This document shows, one piece after another, positions 1-6,124 of a stretch of 14,735 bases of DNA (its first letter is position 1; every line of letters starts with the position of its first letter). Source of the DNA: WTJY01 sp041568735 (GTDB lineage: Bacteria; Chloroflexota; Anaerolineae; Promineifilales; Promineifilaceae); assembly GCA_041568735.1 (NCBI GenBank), contig JBFFZG010000102.1, positions 1-14,735 on the forward strand, given 5' to 3'. The position numbers and the translations under genes were made by a program. The notes below the pieces were generated by a model. It was not told where the DNA came from. It searched no databases and worked only from the letters and a program-made list of their open reading frames with translations.

Positions 1-222
1 AGTCCCGACTACTCCCCCATCATGGGTAAGACCGGGGTCGACGGCTTCTACATCACAACCGGCTGGGGCACCTGGGGCTTCAAGGCCATCCCGGCCGGCG
101 GCGAGCAGATGGCCCGGCTGATCGCCACCGGCGAGACCCCGGAGCTGATCGCCCCCTTTTCCCTGGAGCGCTTCGCCCGCGACCGCACCCTGGCCGATCG
201 AGGGTCGGCGGGAACCCACTAA
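1..222 (+). CDS. soxB: Sarcosine oxidase beta subunit, C-terminal end (5' truncated by window edge)
   Basis: The reading frame is open from base 1 and ends with TAA at 220-222, leaving the last 73 residues. The segment around GWGTWGFKAIPAGGEQMA and the ending FARDRTLADRGSAGTH closely resemble the C-terminus of the FAD-containing beta subunit of heterotetrameric sarcosine oxidase (DAO family). That enzyme oxidatively demethylates sarcosine and passes C1 units to tetrahydrofolate. The FAD-binding N-terminus lies outside the window. A delta-subunit gene follows on the same strand, which supports beta subunit over another DAO-family oxidase. Unlike the usual tight soxB-soxD spacing, a 316-bp repeat-containing gap follows. 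Confidence 0.85.
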   Translation, partial: SPDYSPIMGKTGVDGFYITTGWGTWGFKAIPAGGEQMARLIATGETPELIAPFSLERFARDRTLADRGSAGTH

Positions 223-269
223 GAAGTGGAAAGTTTAAAGTGGAAAGTCGAATGGGGGTGATTGAACGG

Positions 270-297
270 CAGCTTTACACGCGTGCGCTGTTTTTTT
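270..297 (+). terminator. Possible weak intrinsic terminator after soxB
   Basis: A short stem (CAGC 270-273 with GCTG 287-290) encloses the palindrome CACGCGTG (278-285) and is followed at once by seven T residues (291-297). The stem is short, so the T-run is the stronger part of the evidence. If active, it would uncouple soxB from soxD. Confidence 0.3.
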
Positions 298-471
298 CCC
301 CGAGAACGCCTGGGTGAGTGGAAAGTGGAAAGTCGAAAGTTTAAAGTGGGGTGGTTGAACGGGAGGTTTGCTCCCGTTCGACTTTTCACTTTTCACTTTA
401 CTCTTTGAACTCATTAAGTGGGACTACGCGAAATCGCTTGATGCTTGATTTTCCCTTTTCATCATCCCGAC

Positions 472-477
472 TATAAT
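472..477 (+). promoter_or_regulatory. Possible -10 element for soxD
   Basis: A perfect TATAAT at 472-477 would place a transcription start near 484, about 55 nt before soxD. The -35 side is poor: TTGATT at 445-450 is 21 nt away, and TTTTCC at 449-454 has correct spacing but a weak match. I treat this as a tentative promoter. Confidence 0.3.
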
Positions 478-538
478 CGGAAAAACCTGACCACTTTCAA
501 CTTTCAACTTTCGACTTTCAACTTTCCCCTAATCCCCC

Positions 539-781
539 ATGTCCCTCACCATCCCCTGCCCCCACTGCGGACCCCGGCCGCTCGAGGAATTCCTCTACGG
601 CGAGATACCGGTCGTGCCGGACGCCATGACCGATCCGGATGAGCGAGACCTCGACCGGGCCTTCATGCGGGCCAACCCGGAAGGGCCGGCCACCGAGCGC
701 TGGTTCCACGCCTATGGCTGCCGGCGCTGGCTGACCGTGCGCCGGGATACGCGGACCGACACCATCCTCGACGTCGAATAA
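539..781 (+). CDS. soxD: Sarcosine oxidase delta subunit
   Basis: This 80-residue protein is the usual size for the delta subunit of heterotetrameric sarcosine oxidase, a small zinc-binding subunit at the complex interface. The signature CPHCGPRP is at residues 7-14. H57 and C61, in the segment RWFHAYGC, have the spacing of the remaining zinc ligands, so all four ligands (C7, C10, H57, C61) are present. No Shine-Dalgarno sequence precedes the ATG; the upstream bases are the pyrimidine-rich end of the heptamer array. soxA (alpha) and soxG (gamma), which often follow soxD, are absent downstream: the next gene is on the other strand and ends 5 bp away. They may lie upstream of the window or elsewhere. 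Confidence 0.88.
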   Translation: MSLTIPCPHCGPRPLEEFLYGEIPVVPDAMTDPDERDLDRAFMRANPEGPATERWFHAYGCRRWLTVRRDTRTDTILDVE

Positions 782-786
782 CCGGG

Positions 787-2103
787 TCAGCCGGCCGCCG
801 GTGGGCCGGCGACCAGATCGAGCAGGTCAGCAGCCGGTGCGGCCGCATCCCCCCAGATCAATTCCACCATACGCAGCCGGCGGGCAGGCGGGAGCAGCCC
901 CTCGGTGATCCAGGTAAATTTTTCCCGCAGCTCGTCATCAGAAGGGGGCGTATGGGCCTCCCAGATCGGCTCCAGCGGCCCGGCGGCCAGCTGCCGACCG
1001 TCGGCCAGCGTCAGTTCGACGCGGGCCAGCCGCTCCGCCGGAAAGCGGGCGCTGTAGGCCGCTTCCTCCAGACATTCGACCCGCTCGCTGAGGGCCAGCA
1101 CCAGCGGGTCCCCCAGCCCGTCTCCCGTGAGCGCCGGCGCCCCCAGCCGGCCGTGAACCAGGGCGGCCGCCAGCGGAAACGGCAGGCTGTACTGGGCCTC
1201 CTCGGTGTTCTGCGGGCGGCGGGTGGCCAGCCGGGTGGCTTCGTAGAAGGAAAAGACCCGAACCTGGACGATGGCGGCCGGATCGAACGCGTGTTCCTGC
1301 CGCAGCCGGCGGGCCGCGGCGATCGCCGGTTGGGCCCAGCGGCAGACGGCATCCGGCTTGAAATACTGGTCGAGCATCAGCCAGTCGCGCCCCAGGCCGG
1401 CCCAGAGCTCCGGCAGCTCCCGTTCGACAGTCAGGGCCGGGGCCCCGGTGAAGCCCCGCCGGGCCAGGTAGGCGGCCGTCACCCCGGCATGCGCCCCCCA
1501 GCCGCTGCCGTCCTTGACCATCGTCGGAAAGTCGATGCAGCGCATCATCTGGGAACGGGGACCGTAGTATTCGGCGATGCCGAGCGCGTGGCGGGTCTGC
1601 TCGGCCGTCAGGGCCAGATGGCGCGCCATCAGGGCCGCGCAGCCGAGGGCGTTCCAGGCGCCCGAGGTGTGGTAATCACAGGCCGAGGCGTGCAGGGCCC
1701 GGCCAGCCCGCAGGGCGATCTCATAGCCGACGACCAGGCCGGTCAGCAGGTCGGCCAGCCGCCAGCCAGGGGCGGCCGGCGCCGCCAGGGCGGCCGGAAC
1801 CACGGCCGCGCCCGCGTGTCCCTTGGTCAGCGTGTAGCCGTCGTGGATGTCAAAGGCGTCCGTCGTCAGGCCGTTAGCCAGGGCGGCTCCGGCCGGCGAG
1901 ACCTCCCGGCCGTCAAACCAGAGCCGGCCGCCCGTCCCCCCCATCAGGTCGACCGCTACCACATGCGCAATCCGCGAGGCTTCAGTCTGCCGGCCGGCGG
2001 CGGCCGCCCCCAGCGTATCGAGCAGGCAGCGCCGGGCCTGGTTCTGGACGGCGTCCGGCAGATCGCTCCAGGCCAGCTGGTGAATAAAATCCTGCAGCGC
2101 CAT
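787..2103 (-). CDS. MmgE/PrpD family protein (2-methylcitrate dehydratase-like)
   Basis: This 438-residue protein is within the usual 440-480 range for the family and aligns in character along its whole length. The N-terminal helical domain begins around LPDAVQNQARRCLLDTLG. The family hallmark region (GAALANGLTTDAFDIHDGY, then KGHAGAAVVPAALA) lies near residues 72-107. The C-terminal lid domain follows. The family includes 2-methylcitrate dehydratase, cis-aconitate decarboxylase and iminodisuccinate epimerase, and the substrate cannot be read from sequence. The ATG at 2103 is preceded by a good ribosome-binding site (GGGAGGGTG). The gene lies 43 bp downstream of the cupin gene on the same strand, so the two are probably cotranscribed. 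Its stop converges with soxD. Confidence 0.85.
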   Translation of the reverse strand: MALQDFIHQLAWSDLPDAVQNQARRCLLDTLGAAAAGRQTEASRIAHVVAVDLMGGTGGRLWFDGREVSPAGAALANGLTTDAFDIHDGYTLTKGHAGAAVVPAALAAPAAPGWRLADLLTGLVVGYEIALRAGRALHASACDYHTSGAWNALGCAALMARHLALTAEQTRHALGIAEYYGPRSQMMRCIDFPTMVKDGSGWGAHAGVTAAYLARRGFTGAPALTVERELPELWAGLGRDWLMLDQYFKPDAVCRWAQPAIAAARRLRQEHAFDPAAIVQVRVFSFYEATRLATRRPQNTEEAQYSLPFPLAAALVHGRLGAPALTGDGLGDPLVLALSERVECLEEAAYSARFPAERLARVELTLADGRQLAAGPLEPIWEAHTPPSDDELREKFTWITEGLLPPARRLRMVELIWGDAAAPAADLLDLVAGPPAAG

Positions 2104-2146
2104 GGTTCACCCTCCCAGGGCCGGCCGGTCAGATCCGGCCGCCCGG

Positions 2147-2473
2147 CTAAAACTTGTATTCTTCCCGGACCGGGGCGAAGATATCGACGACCCGGGTTTC
2201 ACCGGGACCGTTCACAGCGCTGTGCACCACGCCGCCGGGAATGACGTAGAGGTCGCCCGGGCCGATCACCCGGGTCTCCCCCCCGATCGTCAGGGTTAAC
2301 GAGCCGGCAACGACCAGGCCGTGCTGTTCGTGCGGATGGCTGTGTTCGGGCAAGATGGCGTTGGGATCGAGGACAACCACCGCCGACAGCATTTTCTCCC
2401 CCCAGAAGGTGCGCGCACGGATGCCCGGCACCAGCTCCTTTTCGGTCCGATCGTCGATCGTGTAAAAATACAT
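2147..2473 (-). CDS. Small single-domain cupin protein
   Basis: This is a 108-residue cytosolic cupin. Both cupin motifs are visible. Motif 1 is H44-S-H46-P-H-E-Q50 with G57 at the expected distance, with Gln at the usual Glu ligand position. Motif 2 is GDLYVIPGGVVHSAVN (73-88), an exact fit to G(x5)PxG(x2)H(x3)N with H84. Three or four metal ligands are therefore retained, and a mononuclear metal site is expected. The ATG at 2473 is chosen because AGGAGG lies directly upstream; the frame stays open for 30 more codons to 2563, but that stretch has no family similarity. The role (isomerase, dioxygenase or sensor) is not determinable. Pairing with MmgE/PrpD suggests small organic-acid metabolism, which is inference. 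Confidence 0.82.
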   Translation of the reverse strand: MYFYTIDDRTEKELVPGIRARTFWGEKMLSAVVVLDPNAILPEHSHPHEQHGLVVAGSLTLTIGGETRVIGPGDLYVIPGGVVHSAVNGPGETRVVDIFAPVREEYKF

Positions 2474-2828
2474 CGGTTCCTCCTGGCCGAGCAGCCGGAA
2501 CTCGCGGTGAATTACCGGCTGTGTTAAAGTTCGTCGAGCCGGTCTGCCGAAAAATTCTAACAAATTTCTCTGCCCCAGGCCGGGTTTTCCCGGTTTTCGC
2601 CCGCGCGCCTGTGCCTGTTCAGGCGGTTGATCGCCGAATTTCCCGGCGGCATTGGGGAGCCGGATCTGCCGGATCGGACCGGATATTACCTGGCAATCGT
2701 TGGAATCCGATCCGGTGGTCTATAAGAATCATTGACGGAACTTAATTTTCAGCGATATAAATACAGATTGGAAAGACCAGCGGCCGGAGGCGGCCAGCTG
2801 GAACAACTGGATGTTTTGAGGCGAATCA
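2474..2828. promoter_or_regulatory. Divergent intergenic region with operator-like CCGGAT cluster
   Basis: There is no convincing gene in these 355 bp. A perfect 10-bp inverted repeat, CCGGATCGGA (2669-2678) and TCCGATCCGG (2706-2715), has a 27-nt spacer. CCGGAT also occurs as direct copies at 2660, 2669 and 2679, about one helical turn apart. The cluster ends 16 bp upstream of the -35 of the antiporter promoter, where a regulator could bind. I found no clear promoter for the cupin gene on the minus strand. Confidence 0.45.
2732..2761 (+). promoter_or_regulatory. Sigma70-type promoter of the antiporter operon
   Basis: TTGACG at 2732-2737, an 18-nt spacer and TATAAA at 2756-2761 match the consensus at 5 of 6 positions each. 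Predicted transcription starts near 2768, giving a leader of about 60 nt before the ATG at 2829, with GAGG at 2818-2821 as ribosome-binding site. Confidence 0.6.
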
Positions 2829-4697
2829 ATGCACGGAAATTTCCTGGTTGAAGTAGGTGTGATCATCACCCTGGCGATTGGCGCCCAGTGGCTGGCCTGG
2901 CGGCTGAAGCTGCCGTCCATTCTATTTTTACTGCTCTTTGGCTTCGTGGCCGGGCCAATCAGCGGGTTTTTGCACCCGGATGAACTGCTGGGTGACGCCC
3001 TCTTTCCGCTGGTTTCCATGGCCGTGGGCATCATCCTCTTCGAAGGCGGATTAACCCTTCATCTCAGCGAACTGCCAAAAATCGGGCCAACGACGATTCG
3101 CCTGATCACAATCGGCGCGATCCTGACCTGGATCCTGGCCGGCTGGGGGGCCAGTGCCATCCTCGATCTCAATCTGACCCTGGCCATCCTGCTCGGCGCG
3201 ATCCTGATCGTCACCGGGCCGACGGTTGTCACCCCGCTTCTGCGCCAGGTCCGGCCCAAAGCGCGTATCGGCGCCCTCCTCAAATGGGAAGGGATCCTGA
3301 TCGATCCGGTCGGGGCGGTTATTGCCGTGCTGGTCTTTGAAGCTATTCTGAACGGCGAGCTGGCTCATATCGACCAGGCCGGCACGAGCATCTTCCTCGG
3401 GATCTTACGGACGATCGTGGCCGGCGGTGGTCTTGGGATCCTGGCCGCCCTTTTCCTGACCCAGGTCCTTCGCCGCAACTGGCTTCCCGACTACCTGCAG
3501 AACGGGGTTACCCTGATGTTTGTCGTCGGCGTTTTCGCCCTGTCCAACAACCTGCAGACCGAATCCGGCCTGCTGGCGACGACGGTCATGGGGGCGGTGC
3601 TGGCCAACCAGAAATACGTGCGTGTCGACCGGATCGTCGAATTCACTGAAGATCTGCAGATCCTGCTGATTGGGGCGCTCTTCATTTTGCTCTCGGCCCG
3701 GGTGCCGATCGCCAACCTGATCAATGCCACGAGCTGGCAGGGCATTCTGTATCTCGCCTTCCTGATCGTGATCGCCCGGCCGCTGACCGTCTTCCTCTCC
3801 TCGGCTTTTTCGGAGCTCACCTGGAAAGAGCGCGTTTTCGCCTCGCTGATGGCACCCCGGGGGATTGTGGCGGCCTCGGTTGCCTCGATTTTCGCCTTTG
3901 ACCTGGCCCAGCTCGGCTACGAAAACGCCGAATTTCTGGCCTCGATGACCTTCCTGGTCATCGTCGGCACGGTGATATTTTACGGCCTGACCTCCGGCCC
4001 CATCGCCCGCGCACTCGGCCTCACCGAGGAAAATCCGCAGGGGATCCTTTTTATCGGCGCCGATCCGCTCGGTCGGACGCTCGCGGCCGCGGTCAAAGCC
4101 CAGGGCTTTCGCGTCCTGCTCGTCGATACCAATCCCCGCCATATTCGGTCCGCCCGCCAGGCCGAGTTGGAGACCTACTACGGAAACGCCCTTTCCGAAC
4201 AGACGAGCACCGATCTCGATTTGAGCGGAATCGGCCGGCTGCTGGCCATCACCTCCAACAGCGAGGTCAACTCGCTGGCTTCGATCCATTTTTCGGACGA
4301 GTTTTCCCGGTCAGAGGTTTACCAGCTCCCCGTGACTCAGAAGCGGGATGGCGAAACGACCGCCACGACCCTGCGCGGGCGGATTTTATTCGATGAAAAA
4401 CTGGTCTTTAACGAGCTGGCCAAACATCTCGACCACGGGGCGGAAATCAAACCCCTGGCTATTCCAGAGGGATTTGATTACGAGCAGTTCCGGCTCGATT
4501 TCGACGACCTGGTCTTCCCGCTGTTTCTGGTTACCGAACAGGGGGAGATGCAGGTGATCACGACCGACGAGCCCGTCGCCCCAAGTCCCGGTCAGATCCT
4601 GATTAGTCTCTATCTTCCTGGCAGTGAGGCGGTCACGCCTTCCTATCTCACTGCCGAGGAAGAAACCGTCGTCGCGGTTGATGAGAGCGTTTCCTGA
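2829..4697 (+). CDS. Cation:proton antiporter with C-terminal TrkA-N/RCK-like domain
   Basis: This is a 622-residue inner-membrane protein. Residues about 5-395 form an antiporter core with roughly 12 hydrophobic segments. Diagnostic motifs are LFEGGLTLHLSEL (70-82), VTGPTVVTPLLRQVRP (128-143), WEGILIDPVGA (153-163) and MAPRGIVAASVAS (341-353). These place it with Na+/H+ or K+/H+ exchangers of the CPA superfamily, NhaP-like. The ion-binding Asp is D159; the preceding residue is Ile rather than the Asn of the classical ND pair. Residues about 404-500 resemble a TrkA-N Rossmann domain (ILFIGADPLGRTLA, with an acidic residue at D433 that suits NAD(H) binding). A segment of about 100 residues and an acidic tail follow. 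Roles in pH, Na+ or K+ homeostasis are family knowledge; the ion is unresolved. A good promoter precedes it. Confidence 0.88.
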   Translation: MHGNFLVEVGVIITLAIGAQWLAWRLKLPSILFLLLFGFVAGPISGFLHPDELLGDALFPLVSMAVGIILFEGGLTLHLSELPKIGPTTIRLITIGAILTWILAGWGASAILDLNLTLAILLGAILIVTGPTVVTPLLRQVRPKARIGALLKWEGILIDPVGAVIAVLVFEAILNGELAHIDQAGTSIFLGILRTIVAGGGLGILAALFLTQVLRRNWLPDYLQNGVTLMFVVGVFALSNNLQTESGLLATTVMGAVLANQKYVRVDRIVEFTEDLQILLIGALFILLSARVPIANLINATSWQGILYLAFLIVIARPLTVFLSSAFSELTWKERVFASLMAPRGIVAASVASIFAFDLAQLGYENAEFLASMTFLVIVGTVIFYGLTSGPIARALGLTEENPQGILFIGADPLGRTLAAAVKAQGFRVLLVDTNPRHIRSARQAELETYYGNALSEQTSTDLDLSGIGRLLAITSNSEVNSLASIHFSDEFSRSEVYQLPVTQKRDGETTATTLRGRILFDEKLVFNELAKHLDHGAEIKPLAIPEGFDYEQFRLDFDDLVFPLFLVTEQGEMQVITTDEPVAPSPGQILISLYLPGSEAVTPSYLTAEEETVVAVDESVS

Positions 4698-4727
4698 TTA
4701 AAACGGAGGACGGCTGGAAGCGAAGCC

Positions 4728-5645
4728 ATGGCTGTTGAATGGACCCAGGCCACCTTGCGAAGGTACATCGAACAGGGTATTGAGGAAAGCCTGACCCTCG
4801 AATATAAATCGGCCGAGGCTCTGTACGATGGCCATGGGAACGGCCGCGAAAAAGAGATCGCCAAGGATGTCTCCGCCATGGCGAATTCGGCCGGGGGGAC
4901 GATCATTTACGGCATTCGCGAGCACGAAAATCGGGAGCTGCGCCACCGGCCGGCCGCCCTCTCGCCCGTCGACCGCACCCTCTGTTCGAAGGAAACGCTC
5001 GAGCAGATCATCAGCAGCAATATCTCCCCACGCATCAGCGGCATTAAGATCTTTCCAGTGCCTCTAGAAAGCAGCCCCACCCACGTCGCCTACGTGGTGC
5101 GCATCCCCCAGAGCGATACGGTCCACCAGGTCAACCGCTCCAACCGCTACTACAAGCGGTTCAATTTTGAAGCGGTCCCGATGGAGGATTATGAGATTCG
5201 CGACGTGCTCGGCCGCACCGGCCAGCCAATTGTCGAATCCCGGGTCGGCCATATGACCATGGAGAAAACCGAGGCGGGGTGGGTCTGGACGGTTCCGATC
5301 TTCGCCACCAACCGCTCCATGACCGTGGCCAAAGATACCGCTTTAACGGTGGAGTTCCTCGATGCCCGGCCGGAAAACAAGATCTCGGCCGAAAAGTTTG
5401 TCATCAAAACCCAGCCCAAACCGACCACCCAGGAAATGTACATCGCCTCCTTCGCCGAGGCGATCCACAAGGGGCTGAACAAGTTCTTCGGCACCTTTCG
5501 AGTCACGGTTAACGAGCCCCAGGCCCTCCAGGTGCGGATCCAGGTCTTCTCAAACGGCATGCGCAGCAAATGGTGGCTCGTCAAGCTCAACTTCGGCGAG
5601 ACCAGCGCCACGATTCAGGTGCTGGACGAGGGCTATCTTTATTAG
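4728..5645 (+). CDS. AlbA_2 (Schlafen-type) domain protein
   Basis: This 305-residue protein has no membrane segments. Residues about 18-160 match the AlbA_2/divergent AAA-4 type domain: ESLTLEYKSA near residue 20, then KEIAKDVSAMANSAGGTIIYGI (42-63, quoted as the family core), and later YYKRFNFEAVPMEDYEIRD. Such domains are described as putative nucleic-acid-binding or Schlafen-related. The remaining half (about 165-305) has mixed alpha/beta character that I do not recognise. The ATG lies 30 bp after the antiporter stop and is preceded by GGAAG at 4716-4720; a stronger GGAGG (4705-4709) is too far away. The spacing implies cotranscription with the antiporter. The in-frame TAG stop at 5643-5645 shares its last base with the first unit of the following heptamer array. 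Confidence 0.8.
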   Translation: MAVEWTQATLRRYIEQGIEESLTLEYKSAEALYDGHGNGREKEIAKDVSAMANSAGGTIIYGIREHENRELRHRPAALSPVDRTLCSKETLEQIISSNISPRISGIKIFPVPLESSPTHVAYVVRIPQSDTVHQVNRSNRYYKRFNFEAVPMEDYEIRDVLGRTGQPIVESRVGHMTMEKTEAGWVWTVPIFATNRSMTVAKDTALTVEFLDARPENKISAEKFVIKTQPKPTTQEMYIASFAEAIHKGLNKFFGTFRVTVNEPQALQVRIQVFSNGMRSKWWLVKLNFGETSATIQVLDEGYLY

Positions 5646-5820
5646 TTCCGAGTTTCGAGTACTGAGTTCCGAGTGCCGAGTGCCGAGTGCCGAGTGCCGA
5701 GTCGAAAGTTAATGGTCGAAAGTCGAAAGTTATGGGCCGGAGATTCTTCACCTCTCCCCTCCAACTCCCAACTCCTATCCCCCGTTCCCTGTTCCCCGCC
5801 CCCCGTTCCCCATTCCCCAC
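5645..5820. repeat. Degenerate heptamer array, two opposed blocks
   Basis: Thirteen consecutive 7-bp units beginning with GT run from 5645 to 5735: GTTCCGA, GTTTCGA, GTACTGA, GTTCCGA, four GTGCCGA, GTCGAAA, GTTAATG, two GTCGAAA and GTTATGG. A second block, about 5751-5820, has the same 7-bp phasing on the minus strand with G-rich units such as ATGGGGA, ACGGGGG, GCGGGGA, ACAGGGA and TTGGGAG. GTCGAAA is shared with the array between soxB and soxD. There is no direct-repeat/unique-spacer structure, so it is not CRISPR. It starts on the last base of the upstream stop codon. Confidence 0.8.
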
Positions 5821-6025
5821 ATAATCATCATATAAGATTTGTTTTCTTTTCCTCGAGGCTCTATTACGATAGGCGGGTTTAGTAATGCACTTTTTTCGCG
5901 AGTTTTGGGGCCTTCTTCTCTGCTCAATGCGGTGCAAATGCGTTCCTGATCAGTTTACAAATTATCCGCAGCACGAACGGGTGTTTTGATCGCCTGTTTT
6001 CTGGATGCTGCGCGCTCGATCATGG

Positions 6026-6096
6026 CCGGCGGCTGGCTCCCGCCGGGTGGATCGGGCCCTGCTAACGCCCTCACCGCCAGCCCGGACTGCCGGTGA
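6026..6096 (+). promoter_or_regulatory. Two stem-loops in the rpsA leader
   Basis: Stem 1 is CCGGCGG (6026-6032), a 7-nt loop and CCGCCGG (6040-6046), perfectly paired. Stem 2 is TCACCGCCAG (6071-6080), a 6-nt loop and CTGCCGGTGA (6087-6096), with a single mismatch in 10 bp. Both lie directly ahead of the rpsA ribosome-binding site. In Escherichia coli the rpsA leader folds into hairpins used for autoregulation by S1. Whether this leader works the same way is inference. The rest of 5821-6124 shows no gene and no convincing promoter. Confidence 0.45.
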
Positions 6097-6124
6097 TATG
6101 AAACCACGAACCACAAGGAGGTTT

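Larger units (their letters stand above)
223..538. repeat. Inter-genic heptamer arrays in both orientations between soxB and soxD
   Basis: No gene is seen here. Perfectly phased 7-bp units starting with GT occur on the + strand at 226-253 (GTGGAAA, GTTTAAA, GTGGAAA, GTCGAAT) and 318-345 (GTGGAAA twice, GTCGAAA, GTTTAAA). The complementary form occurs at 383-410 (TTTTCAC twice, TTTACTC, TTTGAAC) and 495-522 (TTTCAAC twice, TTTCGAC, TTTCAAC). A perfect 9-bp hairpin lies between the two orientations: GAACGGGAG at 357-365, a 5-nt loop, and CTCCCGTTC at 371-379. The array arms can extend this as a long imperfect stem. Similar degenerate heptamers recur at 5645-5820. Their function is unknown; they look like the short tandem heptanucleotide repeats known from cyanobacterial and some other bacterial genomes. 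Confidence 0.75.

Noticed and set aside
952..2244. 430-codon ORF on the + strand
   Set aside because: It lies opposite the MmgE/PrpD gene, is low in family similarity and rich in Gly, Arg, Gln and Pro, as expected for the antisense of a GC-rich gene.
2474..2563. 30-codon N-terminal extension of the cupin
   Set aside because: The AGGAGG site directly before 2473 fixes the start, and the extension does not resemble a cupin.
3405..4289. 294-codon ORF on the - strand
   Set aside because: Antisense shadow of the antiporter gene; its composition is rich in Gln, Asp, Gly and Arg and matches no family.
5645..5820. CRISPR array
   Set aside because: Units are contiguous 7-mers without spacers, and there are no cas genes.
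6005..6124. N-terminal extension of ribosomal protein S1
   Set aside because: The stretch has no S1 similarity, contains two hairpins, and a strong AAGGAGG precedes the ATG at 6125.
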